Assembly: GCA_965224105.1 (NCBI GenBank)
Contig: CBDCYH010000002.1
Span: 186,001-250,000, forward strand
Origin: CBDCYH01 sp965224105
GTDB lineage: Bacteria > Bacteroidota > Rhodothermia > Rhodothermales > JABDKH01
Direction of reading: 5' to 3'
Length of the DNA: 64,000 nt
This document shows positions 9,183 to 18,280 of this stretch, piece after piece. How positions within the stretch are numbered: position 1 is the first letter of the stretch; each line of letters opens with the position of its first letter. The notes under the pieces were generated by a model. The model searched no databases and was not told the origin of the DNA. It worked only from the letters and a program-made list of their open reading frames with translations. The translations under genes were made by a program, and so were the position numbers.

Positions 9183-9722
9183 ATGCTCGCGAGGTTTCTA
9201 AATTTGAACGTAACAAAATCCATTTTCCTCCCATTGCTTGCGGCGGGTTCGTTTGTCCAAGCCGGTTGCTCACAGGATTCCGCATGGAAGCTTACGCTCG
9301 ACAAGGTCCGATCCGATTTTCCTGCGGTCCAACAAATAGGTACCGACTCTCTGGCGGCGATGTTGAGAAGCAACGCTGAGATCGTGCTGCTGGATACCCG
9401 CACACCGGACGAATACAATACGAGCCACCTAAAGAACGCGATCTGGATCGATCCCGACAATCCAGATATGCAATCCCTTGAAGGAATAGACAGCACCGCA
9501 ACCATCGTGGCCTATTGCTCGGTCGGGTACCGATCTTCTGCTGTTGCAGAGAAACTTTCAAACGCTGGATTCTCGAACGTTTCAAACCTCGAGGGCTCGA
9601 TTTTCAAATGGGCGAACGAAGGACGACCTGTTTATCGCGACTCGGTTGAGACAACAAAGGTGCACCCCTATGACAAATTCTGGGGACGACTACTAAATAA
9701 GGATCTGAGATCTAATCGTTAG
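9183..9722 (+). CDS. Rhodanese-like domain lipoprotein
   Basis: A 179-residue protein with a lipoprotein signal ending in the lipobox VQAGC (Cys 29), so probably anchored in the cell envelope. It contains one rhodanese domain with the LLDTRTPDEYNTSHLKNAIW block and an active-site loop YCSVGYRS holding the catalytic Cys. Single-domain rhodaneses carry sulfur as a persulfide or act in cyanide, arsenate or redox handling; the substrate cannot be told here. A TTG at 9153 could extend the start by 10 residues, but the ATG at 9183 gives a better signal peptide. Its 3' end overlaps the convergent next gene by 11 bases. Confidence 0.85.
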   Translation: MLARFLNLNVTKSIFLPLLAAGSFVQAGCSQDSAWKLTLDKVRSDFPAVQQIGTDSLAAMLRSNAEIVLLDTRTPDEYNTSHLKNAIWIDPDNPDMQSLEGIDSTATIVAYCSVGYRSSAVAEKLSNAGFSNVSNLEGSIFKWANEGRPVYRDSVETTKVHPYDKFWGRLLNKDLRSNR

Positions 9723-10008
9723 AGTCCTGCAACGCGCGCCGGGTATTGATAGCTGTCATCACAGCTGGCTCTCCCTGCACAACAACCGCAACTTCGATGG
9801 ACTCGCAGATTTCGTCCGAGGTCGCGCCTGCCTCCAACGCGTTGTGAATATGATAAGCCATCCCCTCCTCGAATCCGGACGCAAGCGAAGCTGCAATCGC
9901 TATTAGCTCCTTTTCTCTTTTGGTTAGTACTCCCGCTTCCAAACCAATCGCGTGCATATCGCTAAGGTCGTTTAGGAGATCGAACGACTTGTCATTCATA
10001 ACATCCAC
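9712..10008 (-). CDS. Carboxymuconolactone decarboxylase/AhpD-like family protein lacking the CxxC
   Basis: A 98-residue all-helical protein with the CMD family core: KREKELIAIAASLASG, then AYHIHNALEAGATSDEICESIEVAV. In AhpD-like members the segment before AYH contains a redox CxxC. Here it reads GFEEGM, with no cysteine, so thiol-peroxidase chemistry like AhpD's is unlikely. The role could be a decarboxylase-type or structural member. ATGs at 10008 and 9999 are both possible starts. The gene overlaps the rhodanese gene tail to tail. Confidence 0.75.
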   Translation of the reverse strand: MDVMNDKSFDLLNDLSDMHAIGLEAGVLTKREKELIAIAASLASGFEEGMAYHIHNALEAGATSDEICESIEVAVVVQGEPAVMTAINTRRALQDSND

Positions 10009-10212
10009 CGGTGCAGGTTGATTGTTCTGCCTATAGGGTACAAAACCAGGGCCGCGAAAGCACGTAGGGCTTTGGGATAATTTTCTGCCGGAAAATCCCG
10101 TTTACACCACCCAACCAGGCGAATCAGCAGCTCAAAATAGTCCTCGGATTTGACTTGCCGCCTACAGACTCGATTGGCTATACTGGCCTGTTCGCATCCA
10201 GAGGTCCTGCAC

Positions 10213-10995
10213 ATGCCAAAGTATTCTAACATCCCAGTCCTGATTGTCCCCCTTCTCTTTCTCGTCATGGCGCCATCCGTCCAGGCGCAGCAGTGGAGCT
10301 GGCCCGAAAAATCGGAAAACTTGAAGGTGCTTCCCGATTCAACAACAGCGCAAGAGCTGAGTAACGTTATGCGCAGTTTTACCCGCGCCCTGGGCGTACG
10401 GTGCTACCACTGCCATGTTGGTGAACCGGGACAAAGTCTATCCGAGTTTGATTTTGCGTCGGATACAAAAGCAAACAAGTTGAAGGCCCGTGTAATGATG
10501 AAGCTGGTCCGCGCCAGCAACGACGATTACATCTCAACGTTTAATTCTCTTGAGAACGAGCCAAGCGAGAGATTGGCTGTAACGTGCGTCACATGCCACC
10601 GAGGTCGCCCGCGCCCCGAGATGTTGGAGGATGTTTTGGTGGCAACAGCGCAGAGGGACAGTGTAGAAGCTGCGGTTGCTGAGTATCGGGATCTTAGGGA
10701 AGCGTACTACGGCGGATTCTCATTCGACTTTCGTCCCGGAAGAATAACGGACGCCGCAACCCGCCTATCCCAAAGCGGAAATCACGAGGGGGCCGTCACG
10801 CTGATGGCGTTGGAACACGAGGTCAATGGCAAAAGCATGCGTTCACTAATTTCGCTGGCGCAGATCCATAGCGCAGGCGAAAAGCCAACCGAGGCACGCG
10901 CTGCGCTGGAGGAAGCCCTGGAGCTTGCCCCTGACGATCGCGCCAAGAGTCGGATCCAACGGATGATCGAAGAGCTAGAATCCTCAGAAGAGTAG
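10213..10995 (+). CDS. Exported c-type cytochrome of the photosynthetic reaction centre cytochrome family
   Basis: A 260-residue protein with a signal peptide ending near VQAQQ and two haem c sites. CYHCH lies in the conserved context FTRALGVRCYHCHVGEPG, and CVTCH is followed by RGRPRPE. The layout LSNVMRSFTRALGVRCYHCH is typical of the PF02276-like proteins common in Bacteroidota, Acidobacteriota and Gemmatimonadota, which are not photosynthetic. The C-terminal third has TPR-like helices (ARAALEEALELAPDD). Likely a periplasmic electron carrier. An upstream in-frame start at 10150 would only add residues before the signal peptide, so 10213 was chosen. Confidence 0.85.
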   Translation: MPKYSNIPVLIVPLLFLVMAPSVQAQQWSWPEKSENLKVLPDSTTAQELSNVMRSFTRALGVRCYHCHVGEPGQSLSEFDFASDTKANKLKARVMMKLVRASNDDYISTFNSLENEPSERLAVTCVTCHRGRPRPEMLEDVLVATAQRDSVEAAVAEYRDLREAYYGGFSFDFRPGRITDAATRLSQSGNHEGAVTLMALEHEVNGKSMRSLISLAQIHSAGEKPTEARAALEEALELAPDDRAKSRIQRMIEELESSEE

Positions 10996-11016
10996 GCGTG
11001 CACAAACAGCCTGTGA

Positions 11017-11991
11017 TTATTCGACAGCCATGTTCGGGTCAATGGCTTCTGCTGTTTCCGACGAAGCGCGTTCGGATGACCGAACAACTGACTTTCGCCG
11101 TCGCCCGTAAACGGTAACAAGTGCCACGCTCACCAGCAGCAACGCACCCGACGTCGCTATCCTCAGGTTGAGTGTTTCTCCTGCCACCGCCCAGCCCAAA
11201 ATTACCGCGACGATTGGGTTAACAAATGCGTAGGTGGACGCCCGGGCTGACGTTGTATTTCGTAGTAACCAAACATAGGCAGTGAATGCTATGATGGAAC
11301 CGAAGACAACCAGATATAGCCAGGCCATATAGGAGATCAACGTGATCGAGGCTACGTCAATACGACCCCACTCGCCCAGTGCGCCGCCAAGGAGAACAGC
11401 GGTTGCGCCACCCATTATCATCTGCAGCGCAGTTGATGTGAACGGATTGGCGGGAAGCCGTGCGGATCTCCCAAGCAGTGATCCAACGCTCCAGGAAATG
11501 GTTGCAGCGATAATGGCCACGTTTGCCAGAACGTTCACATCCTGCCCAGCCAACGTGGCGGGATCGATGAGCACCAGCACCCCGATGACGCCAAGCACCA
11601 GTCCGGCAAAAACGTAATTGCTTGGTCGCTCCCCTTTAAGCCATAGCCAGTCCAGCATCACCATCCACACGGGGGTAGTTGTGATTAAAAGCGCGGCCAG
11701 ACCAGACGGTACCCAATGCTCGGCCCATGCAACGAGTCCCGTGCCGCACGTTAGCATCAGGGCTCCCATCTTCGCCGAAGCTATCCACTGCAGTCGTGGC
11801 GGACGCTCTTCTCCCCGCATCCTCATCACGGCATAGAGAATCCAGCCCGCGACAAAAAACCTCGCCCCGATCATTGTGAACGGCGGCAGTGTTTCGATGG
11901 CATACCGAATCGCGAGGTACGTCGACCCCCAGATTAGATACACGGCTGCAAACGCGAGGACTAACGCTGCAGATGATCGGTCTTTCGGCAT
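11017..11991 (-). CDS. EamA/DMT family drug/metabolite transporter
   Basis: A 324-residue inner-membrane protein with about ten hydrophobic segments arranged as two EamA repeats. The first opens AAVYLIWGSTYLAIRYAIETLPPF, a hallmark of RhaT/YdcZ-like DMT permeases, and the second begins near residue 150. The substrate is unknown; metabolite or amino-acid export is usual for the family. The gene is transcribed away from a LysR regulator across about 105 bases, so it is a likely target of that regulator. An alternative start at 12054 would add 21 residues of non-membrane sequence. Confidence 0.88.
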   Translation of the reverse strand: MPKDRSSAALVLAFAAVYLIWGSTYLAIRYAIETLPPFTMIGARFFVAGWILYAVMRMRGEERPPRLQWIASAKMGALMLTCGTGLVAWAEHWVPSGLAALLITTTPVWMVMLDWLWLKGERPSNYVFAGLVLGVIGVLVLIDPATLAGQDVNVLANVAIIAATISWSVGSLLGRSARLPANPFTSTALQMIMGGATAVLLGGALGEWGRIDVASITLISYMAWLYLVVFGSIIAFTAYVWLLRNTTSARASTYAFVNPIVAVILGWAVAGETLNLRIATSGALLLVSVALVTVYGRRRKSVVRSSERASSETAEAIDPNMAVE

Positions 11992-12096
11992 CAGAATCAG
12001 CGGATTAGGTTGCTTGGACGGAGCAAACGTAAGAACACCCCACGCATTAGACAAATTTATTATATTGATCCTTTCTATTACATTTCGTTATAAATA
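11992..12096. promoter_or_regulatory. Divergent promoter region between EamA transporter and LysR regulator
   Basis: AT-rich shared region between divergent genes. LysR proteins usually bind such regions at T-N11-A sites to control both genes. I see no single convincing dyad, so no operator is placed. Confidence 0.45.
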
Positions 12097-12966
12097 ATGT
12101 CTGATGTATTGGCAACTGATCAGCTGGAGACATTCGTCACAGTCGCGAGGACGGGCAGCTTCACCCGAGCCGCCGAGCTCCTCTACCGGAGCCAGCCCGC
12201 GGTCAGCCTGCAGATAAAGCGCCTCGAGGACCAGCTGGGTTCAGATATCCTTTCCCGCCGCGGGCGCAGCATCGAGCTCACAGAGTCGGGGCGTTTGCTA
12301 TTTGACTACGCACAAAGAATCCTCAGCCTCGACGAAGAGGTCCGCACAAAATTTGACGCGATCGAAACCGAAGGCTCGGTGGCAGTGGGCATCCTCGAGG
12401 AGGTAGCCGTCGGTCCCCTGGTGGACATCCTCACCCGGTTCGGGAAACTCTGTTCGCGAATAAAAGTCACCCTGCAGGTTTCCACCAGCTGGGATCTGCT
12501 CCGCCAAATCGAAAGCGGCGAGCTTGGCCTGGCAGTTGCCAATTCGGCCTACGCGCGTCGGCAGGGTACCCCCTTGTGGAAGGAGAACTACGTCTTTGCC
12601 AAACACATCGACTATGAGCTACCGAGCACAGGCCCCATTCCGATTATTATCGATCCGTCGCACAGCCCCTGCGAAATGCGCGACAACGCATTGTCAAACC
12701 TCGAGCGCGCAGGAAAAAAATGGGACGTCGTGTTTAGCACCGTAAGTCTTACCGCAACGATCGCCGCCATTCGGGCAGGACTCGGAGTTGGGCTCCTGGC
12801 AAAAAGCGCAGTTGCCAGCGACATGATTGTGATGGACGAGGATGGTGGATTCGAACAAATTCCACCGTCTCAAATTGGGCTTTATCGAAGTGACAACGCG
12901 CGATCCGAGGCCGCTACGATTCTGCATGGCTTTCTCAAAAACAACCTCAGCGAGAATAACGTCTGA
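12097..12966 (+). CDS. LysR family transcriptional regulator
   Basis: A 289-residue LysR regulator. The N-terminal winged helix-turn-helix (LETFVTVARTGSFTRAAELLYRSQPAVSLQIKRLEDQLG, residues about 9-47) is canonical. A co-inducer binding domain follows, beginning near VAVGILEEVAVGPL. Because it is divergent from the EamA exporter, its inducer is probably that exporter's substrate. The sequence does not reveal the effector. Confidence 0.93.
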   Translation: MSDVLATDQLETFVTVARTGSFTRAAELLYRSQPAVSLQIKRLEDQLGSDILSRRGRSIELTESGRLLFDYAQRILSLDEEVRTKFDAIETEGSVAVGILEEVAVGPLVDILTRFGKLCSRIKVTLQVSTSWDLLRQIESGELGLAVANSAYARRQGTPLWKENYVFAKHIDYELPSTGPIPIIIDPSHSPCEMRDNALSNLERAGKKWDVVFSTVSLTATIAAIRAGLGVGLLAKSAVASDMIVMDEDGGFEQIPPSQIGLYRSDNARSEAATILHGFLKNNLSENNV

Positions 12967-13166
12967 GTTGAGTTTTTTCTGCAGGATAAACTTGAATAGG
13001 AGCTCTACTTATCCGATCTCAAGGGTAAGGCCGCGCACTTATTGACTCTAAGCGCGCAGACGTCGGCTCCGGGCATTGAAGGAGCGCAGACGATCTTGAC
13101 CGGCACTTGTGCACACCTGGAAACCGAACGGTTGCCCTCACGTATCGAAAAACCCATCAGACGTAA
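12967..13166. other. Intergenic region before the DUF1800 gene
   Basis: No supported gene, terminator or RNA is visible in this 200-base stretch. It presumably holds the promoter of the DUF1800-DUF1501 pair. Confidence 0.4.
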
Positions 13167-14843
13167 ATGCGGATGATCCCTAACGCCACTCACCGCAATC
13201 CGACACGGCGAGCATCCAACGCCTCGCTGGAAATACTTGATCGCGAGCAAAAGGCAAAGCTGGCCACCCTCGCGCAAAATTACGCCGAATCTGCCAAATC
13301 GGATAGCAACGCGGGCCTCAAAAAGCTGTCGGCAGGTACACTGGACCAGCAAAGCGGACCGCTCACGCTCCGCCAGGTTCGACACTTGCTTCGACGCGCC
13401 ATGCTCGGGGCCAGAAAATCTGACATCGATCGCTTCATTGGCATGACCGCAGACCAGGCGGTGGAAACGATTGTCTCCGAAGCGCTTGCAGAGCCCCTGC
13501 CGAGCGATCCATCGTGGAACTCAGAACTCCCACCCACTGGACCGCACCGCAGTCCGTTCGCGAGGCATACGACGAGGCCAATATTGCCCGCTGGGGAGAG
13601 TACTCAACAAACTGGCTGAACCGACTCTACAACCTCGGCCTGCGTGAAAGACTCACCATCCTGTGGCTCGATCATTTTGTTACAAACGCTGAGGTGTATT
13701 ACCACGCCCAGCTGATGCATAGATACATGCAGCTGCTTCGCCAGCATGCACTCGGTAACATCAAGCAATTCGTTTACGATGTCGGACTGAGCGCAGCGAT
13801 GCTTATCTACCTAAACGGCATCGACAACGAACGCGGCGCGCCCAATGAAAACTACGCGCGTGAATTGCTAGAGTTGTTTACCTGCGGAATCGTCGACAAG
13901 AACGGCAACCCAAATTACACGCAGCAGGATGTTACCGAAATTTCCCGATGCCTTACCGGCTACACATTCGATTGGCTTCAGTTAACCACATCATTTAATA
14001 GTGGAAGATTTGACAACGGAACCAAAACTGTTTTCGGTCAGACGGGTGCTTTCGGATACGACGAAGTTATCGACGTCATCTTTGACCAACGATCGTCAGA
14101 AATCGCTTACTACATTTGCCTGAAACTGTACCAGGAATTAGTCTACGAAGCGCCCGACGTTGCGATTGTTGACCAACTGGCTACAACGCTACAGGCAAAT
14201 AACTGGGAGCTAGTGCCGGTTCTCAAACAGCTTCTCAAGAGCCAGCACTTTTTCGATCCGAATGTTATCGGCGCGCATCGCCTCACCCATCGAACGGTGC
14301 ATCGGTTTTCAACGCGAAGTGGACGTCCCTTGGGTGGAGGAAAATCAGCTGATGATCTACTACGGGTCCTATGGAATGGAGCAGGTCCCATTTCTGATTC
14401 CCAGCGTGAACGGTTGGCACCGTCATCGCAACTGGATCTCCACACGCACCATCCCGGAACGCTGGGGCATGATTGGCTGGTTGCTGTGGGTTGATGGCGA
14501 TCCAGCTCCCCGCATCGACCTTTCAAATTTTGTGGACTCACTCGTCGACACTTCCGATGCACTGGTCGCATTCAAATTTGCCGAGGGCGTGGCTGAAACC
14601 CTCATCCCTGTTCCGCTCGATGAAGTTGACTGGGAGGACACGCATGCGTTCGGTGGCGATCTCACGAACAACCCGATCCCCGACGACATCCTCAATGGTC
14701 CTGAACATGTCCTGACGCTCACCAAAATGTTGCTTAACGGCATCCCATGGTACGAATGGACACCGAACAATCCAGACCTGGACTGGACACTCAGGGTCTT
14801 CATTGCTGAAGTCACCCGCGTTCCTGAATTTCAACTCATCTAG
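13167..14843 (+). pseudogene. DUF1800 family protein gene with two frameshifts
   Basis: DUF1800 homology runs through three reading frames in order. Frame A (13167 to about 13535) has LTLRQVRHLLRRAMLGA. Frame B (about 13535-14275) has NWLNRLYNLGLRERLTILWLDHFVT and NENYARELLELFTCGI, and ends SQHFFDPNVIGA. Frame A resumes at about 14274 with RIASPIERCIGFQRE and continues to the stop at 14843. Adding one C to the CCC near 13533 restores ELPPHWTAP. Adding one GC to the GCGCGC near 14271 restores GARIASPIE. Both lesions sit in short repeats, so slippage or a sequencing error is plausible. DUF1800 proteins are exported-protein partners usually paired with DUF1501, as here with a 2-base gap. If the lesions are real, no full-length product is made. 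Confidence 0.85.
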
Positions 14844-14845
14844 CC

Positions 14846-16462
14846 ATGTGTAAACACGACGACAAACAGGCGAAATCCAGGCACGGCGCAGACCTCAGCG
14901 ATCCCGCCGCGCACTCGTCCGATCACGAACAATGGTCCCGCCGGAGTTTCCTTACGACGTTGGGAATGGCCGGCATAGGCGGCTCCATGATGTTGGGTAG
15001 CAAGTCGGTCAAGGCGATGTCGAGCTCAAGCATCACTCGCTTGCTAGAACAAAACTCCGAACGCACGCTGGTGCTCATCAACATGGATGGCGGGAACGAC
15101 GGACTGAACACCGTCATCCCGTTCAACAACGACATCTATTATCAGAGACGGCCATCGCTGTCGATTGCCAGGAACAACACGCTTGAGATTTCAGCCGACC
15201 ACGGGTTGCATTCCGCGATGCCCGAGCTTCGAGACTATTACCTCGACGGAAAGGTGGGCATAGTGCAGAACGTAGGATACCAGAACCCGAATCTCTCTCA
15301 TTTTCGCTCAACAGACATCTGGGCGACGGCTAGTGACGAAGATGAGGTCTTCGAAACCGGCTGGATGGGGCGGTATCTGGCTGATCAGAATCCCGATTAC
15401 ATTTCGAACCCACCCGAACACCCACTGGCGGTACAAATCGGTGGACCCGCCCTCCTCTTCAAAGGCGCAGAGACTAACCTGAGTATGGCCGTTCGAGACC
15501 TAGATCGTTTCAACGACTTCCTCGAATCAGGAATATTCTACTCACTCGACGGACTTCCGCAAACGACCTACGGCGACGAAATGTGGTTCTTGCGCACCGT
15601 TGTCAACTCATCTTTCCGCTACGGCACCGTTATCCGCGACGCAGCCGAGCAGAGTTCCAACGTTGCAAACTTCCCGGAGGGCGATCTCTCAGACGGGCTG
15701 CAAACTGTATCGCGCCTGATGAAAGGCGGATTGCAAACGCGTTTGTACATGGTGTCCTATAACCAGTTTGACACCCACGCAAACCAGGCGGACCTGCATG
15801 CACAACTTCTCGCCGAACTGTCGCAATCGGTAAAAGCATTCTTCGACGATCTCCCTGATGGCGAGCAGAAGGACAATGTGCTGCTCATGACATTTTCAGA
15901 GTTTGGTCGACGAATCGAAGAAAACGGATCGCAGGGTACGGATCACGGATCATCAGCCCCACTATTCGTGATAGGCAACCAGGTGAACGGCGGTTTTTAC
16001 GGAGACGCACCAGACCTGGCAAACCCGGACCAGGATGGGAATCCGATTCATAGTTACGACTTCAGGCAAGTGTATGCCACCGTTTTGTCGGAATGGCTGG
16101 GGCTAGACACTACCTCTACGAACGATGTGTTGGAAAGACCATTCGAATCAATTCCATTCCTTTCACAGGGTACATCAACCGAAGCCCCGTCCCATCGAAT
16201 ATCAATGCGGTTGGATCAGAATTATCCTAACCCGGTGCGCGGGCAGACAGAAATTTCGTATGCCATTGAATCGCAGACGGATGTTACGCTACGGCTATTC
16301 TCGGTCGACGGAAAACAGGTTGCGGTCGTCGACGAGGGAAACCGGGCTCCAGGTAATCATACCGTAAACTTCGACGCCTCAAGACTCGCAACAGGGACAT
16401 ACGTCTACGCCCTGGAGTCAGCTCATGGCACCGTGTCGAGAACAATGACGGTCGTGCGATAG
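14846..16462 (+). CDS. DUF1501 family exported protein with T9SS type A C-terminal sorting domain
   Basis: A 538-residue protein with an N-terminal twin-arginine-like region (WSRRSFLTTLGMAGIGG). The DUF1501 sulfatase-like core includes LVLINMDGGNDGLNTVIPF, NPNLSHFRSTDIW, FSEFGRRIEENGSQGTDHG and a substrate-like SYNQFDTHANQ. The last about 85 residues form a secretion domain starting MRLDQNYPNPVRGQTEISY and ending in a short basic tail (MTVVR), the type IX secretion sorting signal of Bacteroidota. It is therefore likely secreted or surface-bound. DUF1501 proteins resemble alkaline-phosphatase-superfamily hydrolases; the substrate is unknown. Coupled to the broken DUF1800 gene upstream. Confidence 0.9.
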   Translation: MCKHDDKQAKSRHGADLSDPAAHSSDHEQWSRRSFLTTLGMAGIGGSMMLGSKSVKAMSSSSITRLLEQNSERTLVLINMDGGNDGLNTVIPFNNDIYYQRRPSLSIARNNTLEISADHGLHSAMPELRDYYLDGKVGIVQNVGYQNPNLSHFRSTDIWATASDEDEVFETGWMGRYLADQNPDYISNPPEHPLAVQIGGPALLFKGAETNLSMAVRDLDRFNDFLESGIFYSLDGLPQTTYGDEMWFLRTVVNSSFRYGTVIRDAAEQSSNVANFPEGDLSDGLQTVSRLMKGGLQTRLYMVSYNQFDTHANQADLHAQLLAELSQSVKAFFDDLPDGEQKDNVLLMTFSEFGRRIEENGSQGTDHGSSAPLFVIGNQVNGGFYGDAPDLANPDQDGNPIHSYDFRQVYATVLSEWLGLDTTSTNDVLERPFESIPFLSQGTSTEAPSHRISMRLDQNYPNPVRGQTEISYAIESQTDVTLRLFSVDGKQVAVVDEGNRAPGNHTVNFDASRLATGTYVYALESAHGTVSRTMTVVR

Positions 16463-16474
16463 ATTGCCCGCGAA

Positions 16475-17317
16475 CTAGTCAAGCCAGTTGCTGTAGAGTT
16501 CCGGCCGTCTGTCATTCAGGAACAGCCTTCGCGCATGTGACTCCGGGACCTCCTGCAGATTCACCCTGGCGAGCAAAGTCTCTTCCGTCATTTTGCCAGC
16601 CCGGGCAATTACTTCTCCGGCTGGATTACAAACAAAGGACTCGCCTGCGAAGGTCAGACGTTCCTCCTCACCCACCCGGTTGCACAGTGCAGTGAAGTAT
16701 CCATTCTGAAACGCCGCGACCTGCATCTCCGCTTCGTACAATCCTTCGGGCCATTCATCTACGGCTCCTGCCTGCGGCACAAACACAATCTCCGCGCCCT
16801 GAATTGCAAGCGCACGCATGTACTCCGGATAGTGTCGGTCGTAACAGATAGCCACACCGATTCTACCGTGAGCGGTCTGATAGACCGGCGCGCCGGTATC
16901 ACCCGGAGTGTAAAACCCGCGCTCATGAAAACACGGATAGTCAGTGATGTGTACCATGCGCGTTACGCCGATCAACGATCCGTCGGCGTTTATCACCGGA
17001 GATGAATCGTACGTCTTTCTGTTTGCGTGTTCGAAAAGATTCAGAACGACAACGACGCCAAACTCTCGTGCAAGGTCGCTGAACGCGTCGGTGATAGGCC
17101 CTGGAATGGGGACTGCCCGAGCCAGGTTATCATCAGTAGCCCTGTTTTGGGGATAAAAAGGATCGAACGCCAATTCCGCGAATGCAATGATTTGCGCTCC
17201 ACTTTTTGCAGCGTCCCGCGCGGCCACCAGACCTCGCTCCACGTTGCTTTCGCGATCGGATGATGCGCTTTGCTGTATTAGCGCGACGGTAACTGTATCT
17301 TGCGTCATGTCCGACAA
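16475..17317 (-). CDS. Carbon-nitrogen hydrolase (nitrilase superfamily) with Met at the usual catalytic Lys position
   Basis: A 280-residue cytoplasmic nitrilase-fold protein similar to N-carbamoylputrescine amidases. The catalytic Glu is E48 (AELAFDP) and the nucleophile is C158 (GVAICYDRHYPEYMR). Where most members have RK-x-H, this protein reads TRMVHITD (M121), so the third residue of the Glu-Lys-Cys triad appears replaced unless the alignment shifts. A closing NDRRPELYSNWLD resembles amidase ends (RRPELY). The substrate could be a carbamoyl or short amide. The gene is divergent from the TIM-barrel gene at 17405. Confidence 0.82.
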   Translation of the reverse strand: MSDMTQDTVTVALIQQSASSDRESNVERGLVAARDAAKSGAQIIAFAELAFDPFYPQNRATDDNLARAVPIPGPITDAFSDLAREFGVVVVLNLFEHANRKTYDSSPVINADGSLIGVTRMVHITDYPCFHERGFYTPGDTGAPVYQTAHGRIGVAICYDRHYPEYMRALAIQGAEIVFVPQAGAVDEWPEGLYEAEMQVAAFQNGYFTALCNRVGEEERLTFAGESFVCNPAGEVIARAGKMTEETLLARVNLQEVPESHARRLFLNDRRPELYSNWLD

Positions 17318-17404
17318 ATTACCGAAAACCGTCGAATGCGCCCACCATGCAAAGGATATTGGTAATTGCCCTCAACTGGCACACTATTCCATAGTCATCA
17401 ATCC

Positions 17405-18262
17405 ATGAAACGACGAACTTTTGTAAAAACATCTGCAGCCGCAGTGACGGTACCCGCGCTGGGATTGTACGCGTCGGCCTGCTCGACTGAAACCGCAGCC
17501 CAAATGAAGGGCAACGTCAACCACTCAGTATGCAAATGGTGCTACCCGTCACTGACCGTAGAGGAACTTGCGGCTAGCGCTCAAAAAATGGGAATGTCTT
17601 CAGTAGAATTGTTGGATCCGGAAGACTGGGACACGGTAAAGAAATACGGTCTAACGTGTGCGATGCCGAACGGGCCTGGAGGAATTGTTGACGGATGGAA
17701 CACGGTCGCAAATCACGAATGGCTCGTACCGCAGTTCGTCGAGCGCATTCAGGAAGTGCACGATGCGGGTTTTGACAAGGTGATTTGCTTTTCGGGCAAC
17801 AGGAATGGTATGTCTGATGATGAAGGACTTGCCAACTGCGTGCTGGGATTAAAACAGATTATGTCTCAGGCGGAAAGGAGCAACGTCGTTGTTTGCATGG
17901 AGTTGCTCAACAGCCGCGTGGATCATGCGGATTACCAGTGTGACACATCCGCGTGGGGAAGACAACTTGTCGACCAGGTTGGTTCTGATAATTTCAAGCT
18001 TTTGTACGACATCTATCACATGCAAATCATGGAAGGTGATGTGATCCGCACGATTACTGATCATTCGGATTACTTTGCCCACTTCCACACTGGTGGTAAT
18101 CCCGGGAGGAACGAGATAGACGAAACGCAAGAGCTAAATTATCGTGCCATTGCGCAAGCGATTGTTGATACTGGCTACACCGGTCACATCGCCCAGGAGT
18201 TTATTCCCAAACACGATCCGCTAACGTCGCTTCAGGAAGCTGTCGAGTTATGCGATGTCTAA
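17405..18262 (+). CDS. Tat-exported TIM-barrel protein, hydroxypyruvate isomerase/xylose isomerase-like
   Basis: A 285-residue protein with a twin-arginine signal (MKRRTFVKTSAAAV) and a lipobox-like YASAC, so probably a periplasmic lipoprotein. The rest is an AP endonuclease 2/xylose isomerase TIM barrel: the metal-site segments CMELLNS, LLYDIYHMQ, HFHTGGNPGRNEID and AQEFIP are those of hydroxypyruvate isomerase-like enzymes. A keto-aldose isomerisation outside the cytoplasm is the expected activity. A start at 17366 would place extra residues before the Tat motif, so the ATG at 17405 is chosen. DUF4230 gene 18 bases downstream. Confidence 0.85.
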   Translation: MKRRTFVKTSAAAVTVPALGLYASACSTETAAQMKGNVNHSVCKWCYPSLTVEELAASAQKMGMSSVELLDPEDWDTVKKYGLTCAMPNGPGGIVDGWNTVANHEWLVPQFVERIQEVHDAGFDKVICFSGNRNGMSDDEGLANCVLGLKQIMSQAERSNVVVCMELLNSRVDHADYQCDTSAWGRQLVDQVGSDNFKLLYDIYHMQIMEGDVIRTITDHSDYFAHFHTGGNPGRNEIDETQELNYRAIAQAIVDTGYTGHIAQEFIPKHDPLTSLQEAVELCDV

Positions 18263-18280
18263 GGAACTGGCGAGGTTGAT

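Noticed and set aside
13533..13537. Programmed -1 ribosomal frameshift in DUF1800
   Set aside because: No X-XXY-YYZ slippery heptamer or downstream stem is visible; a single-base indel in CCC is simpler.
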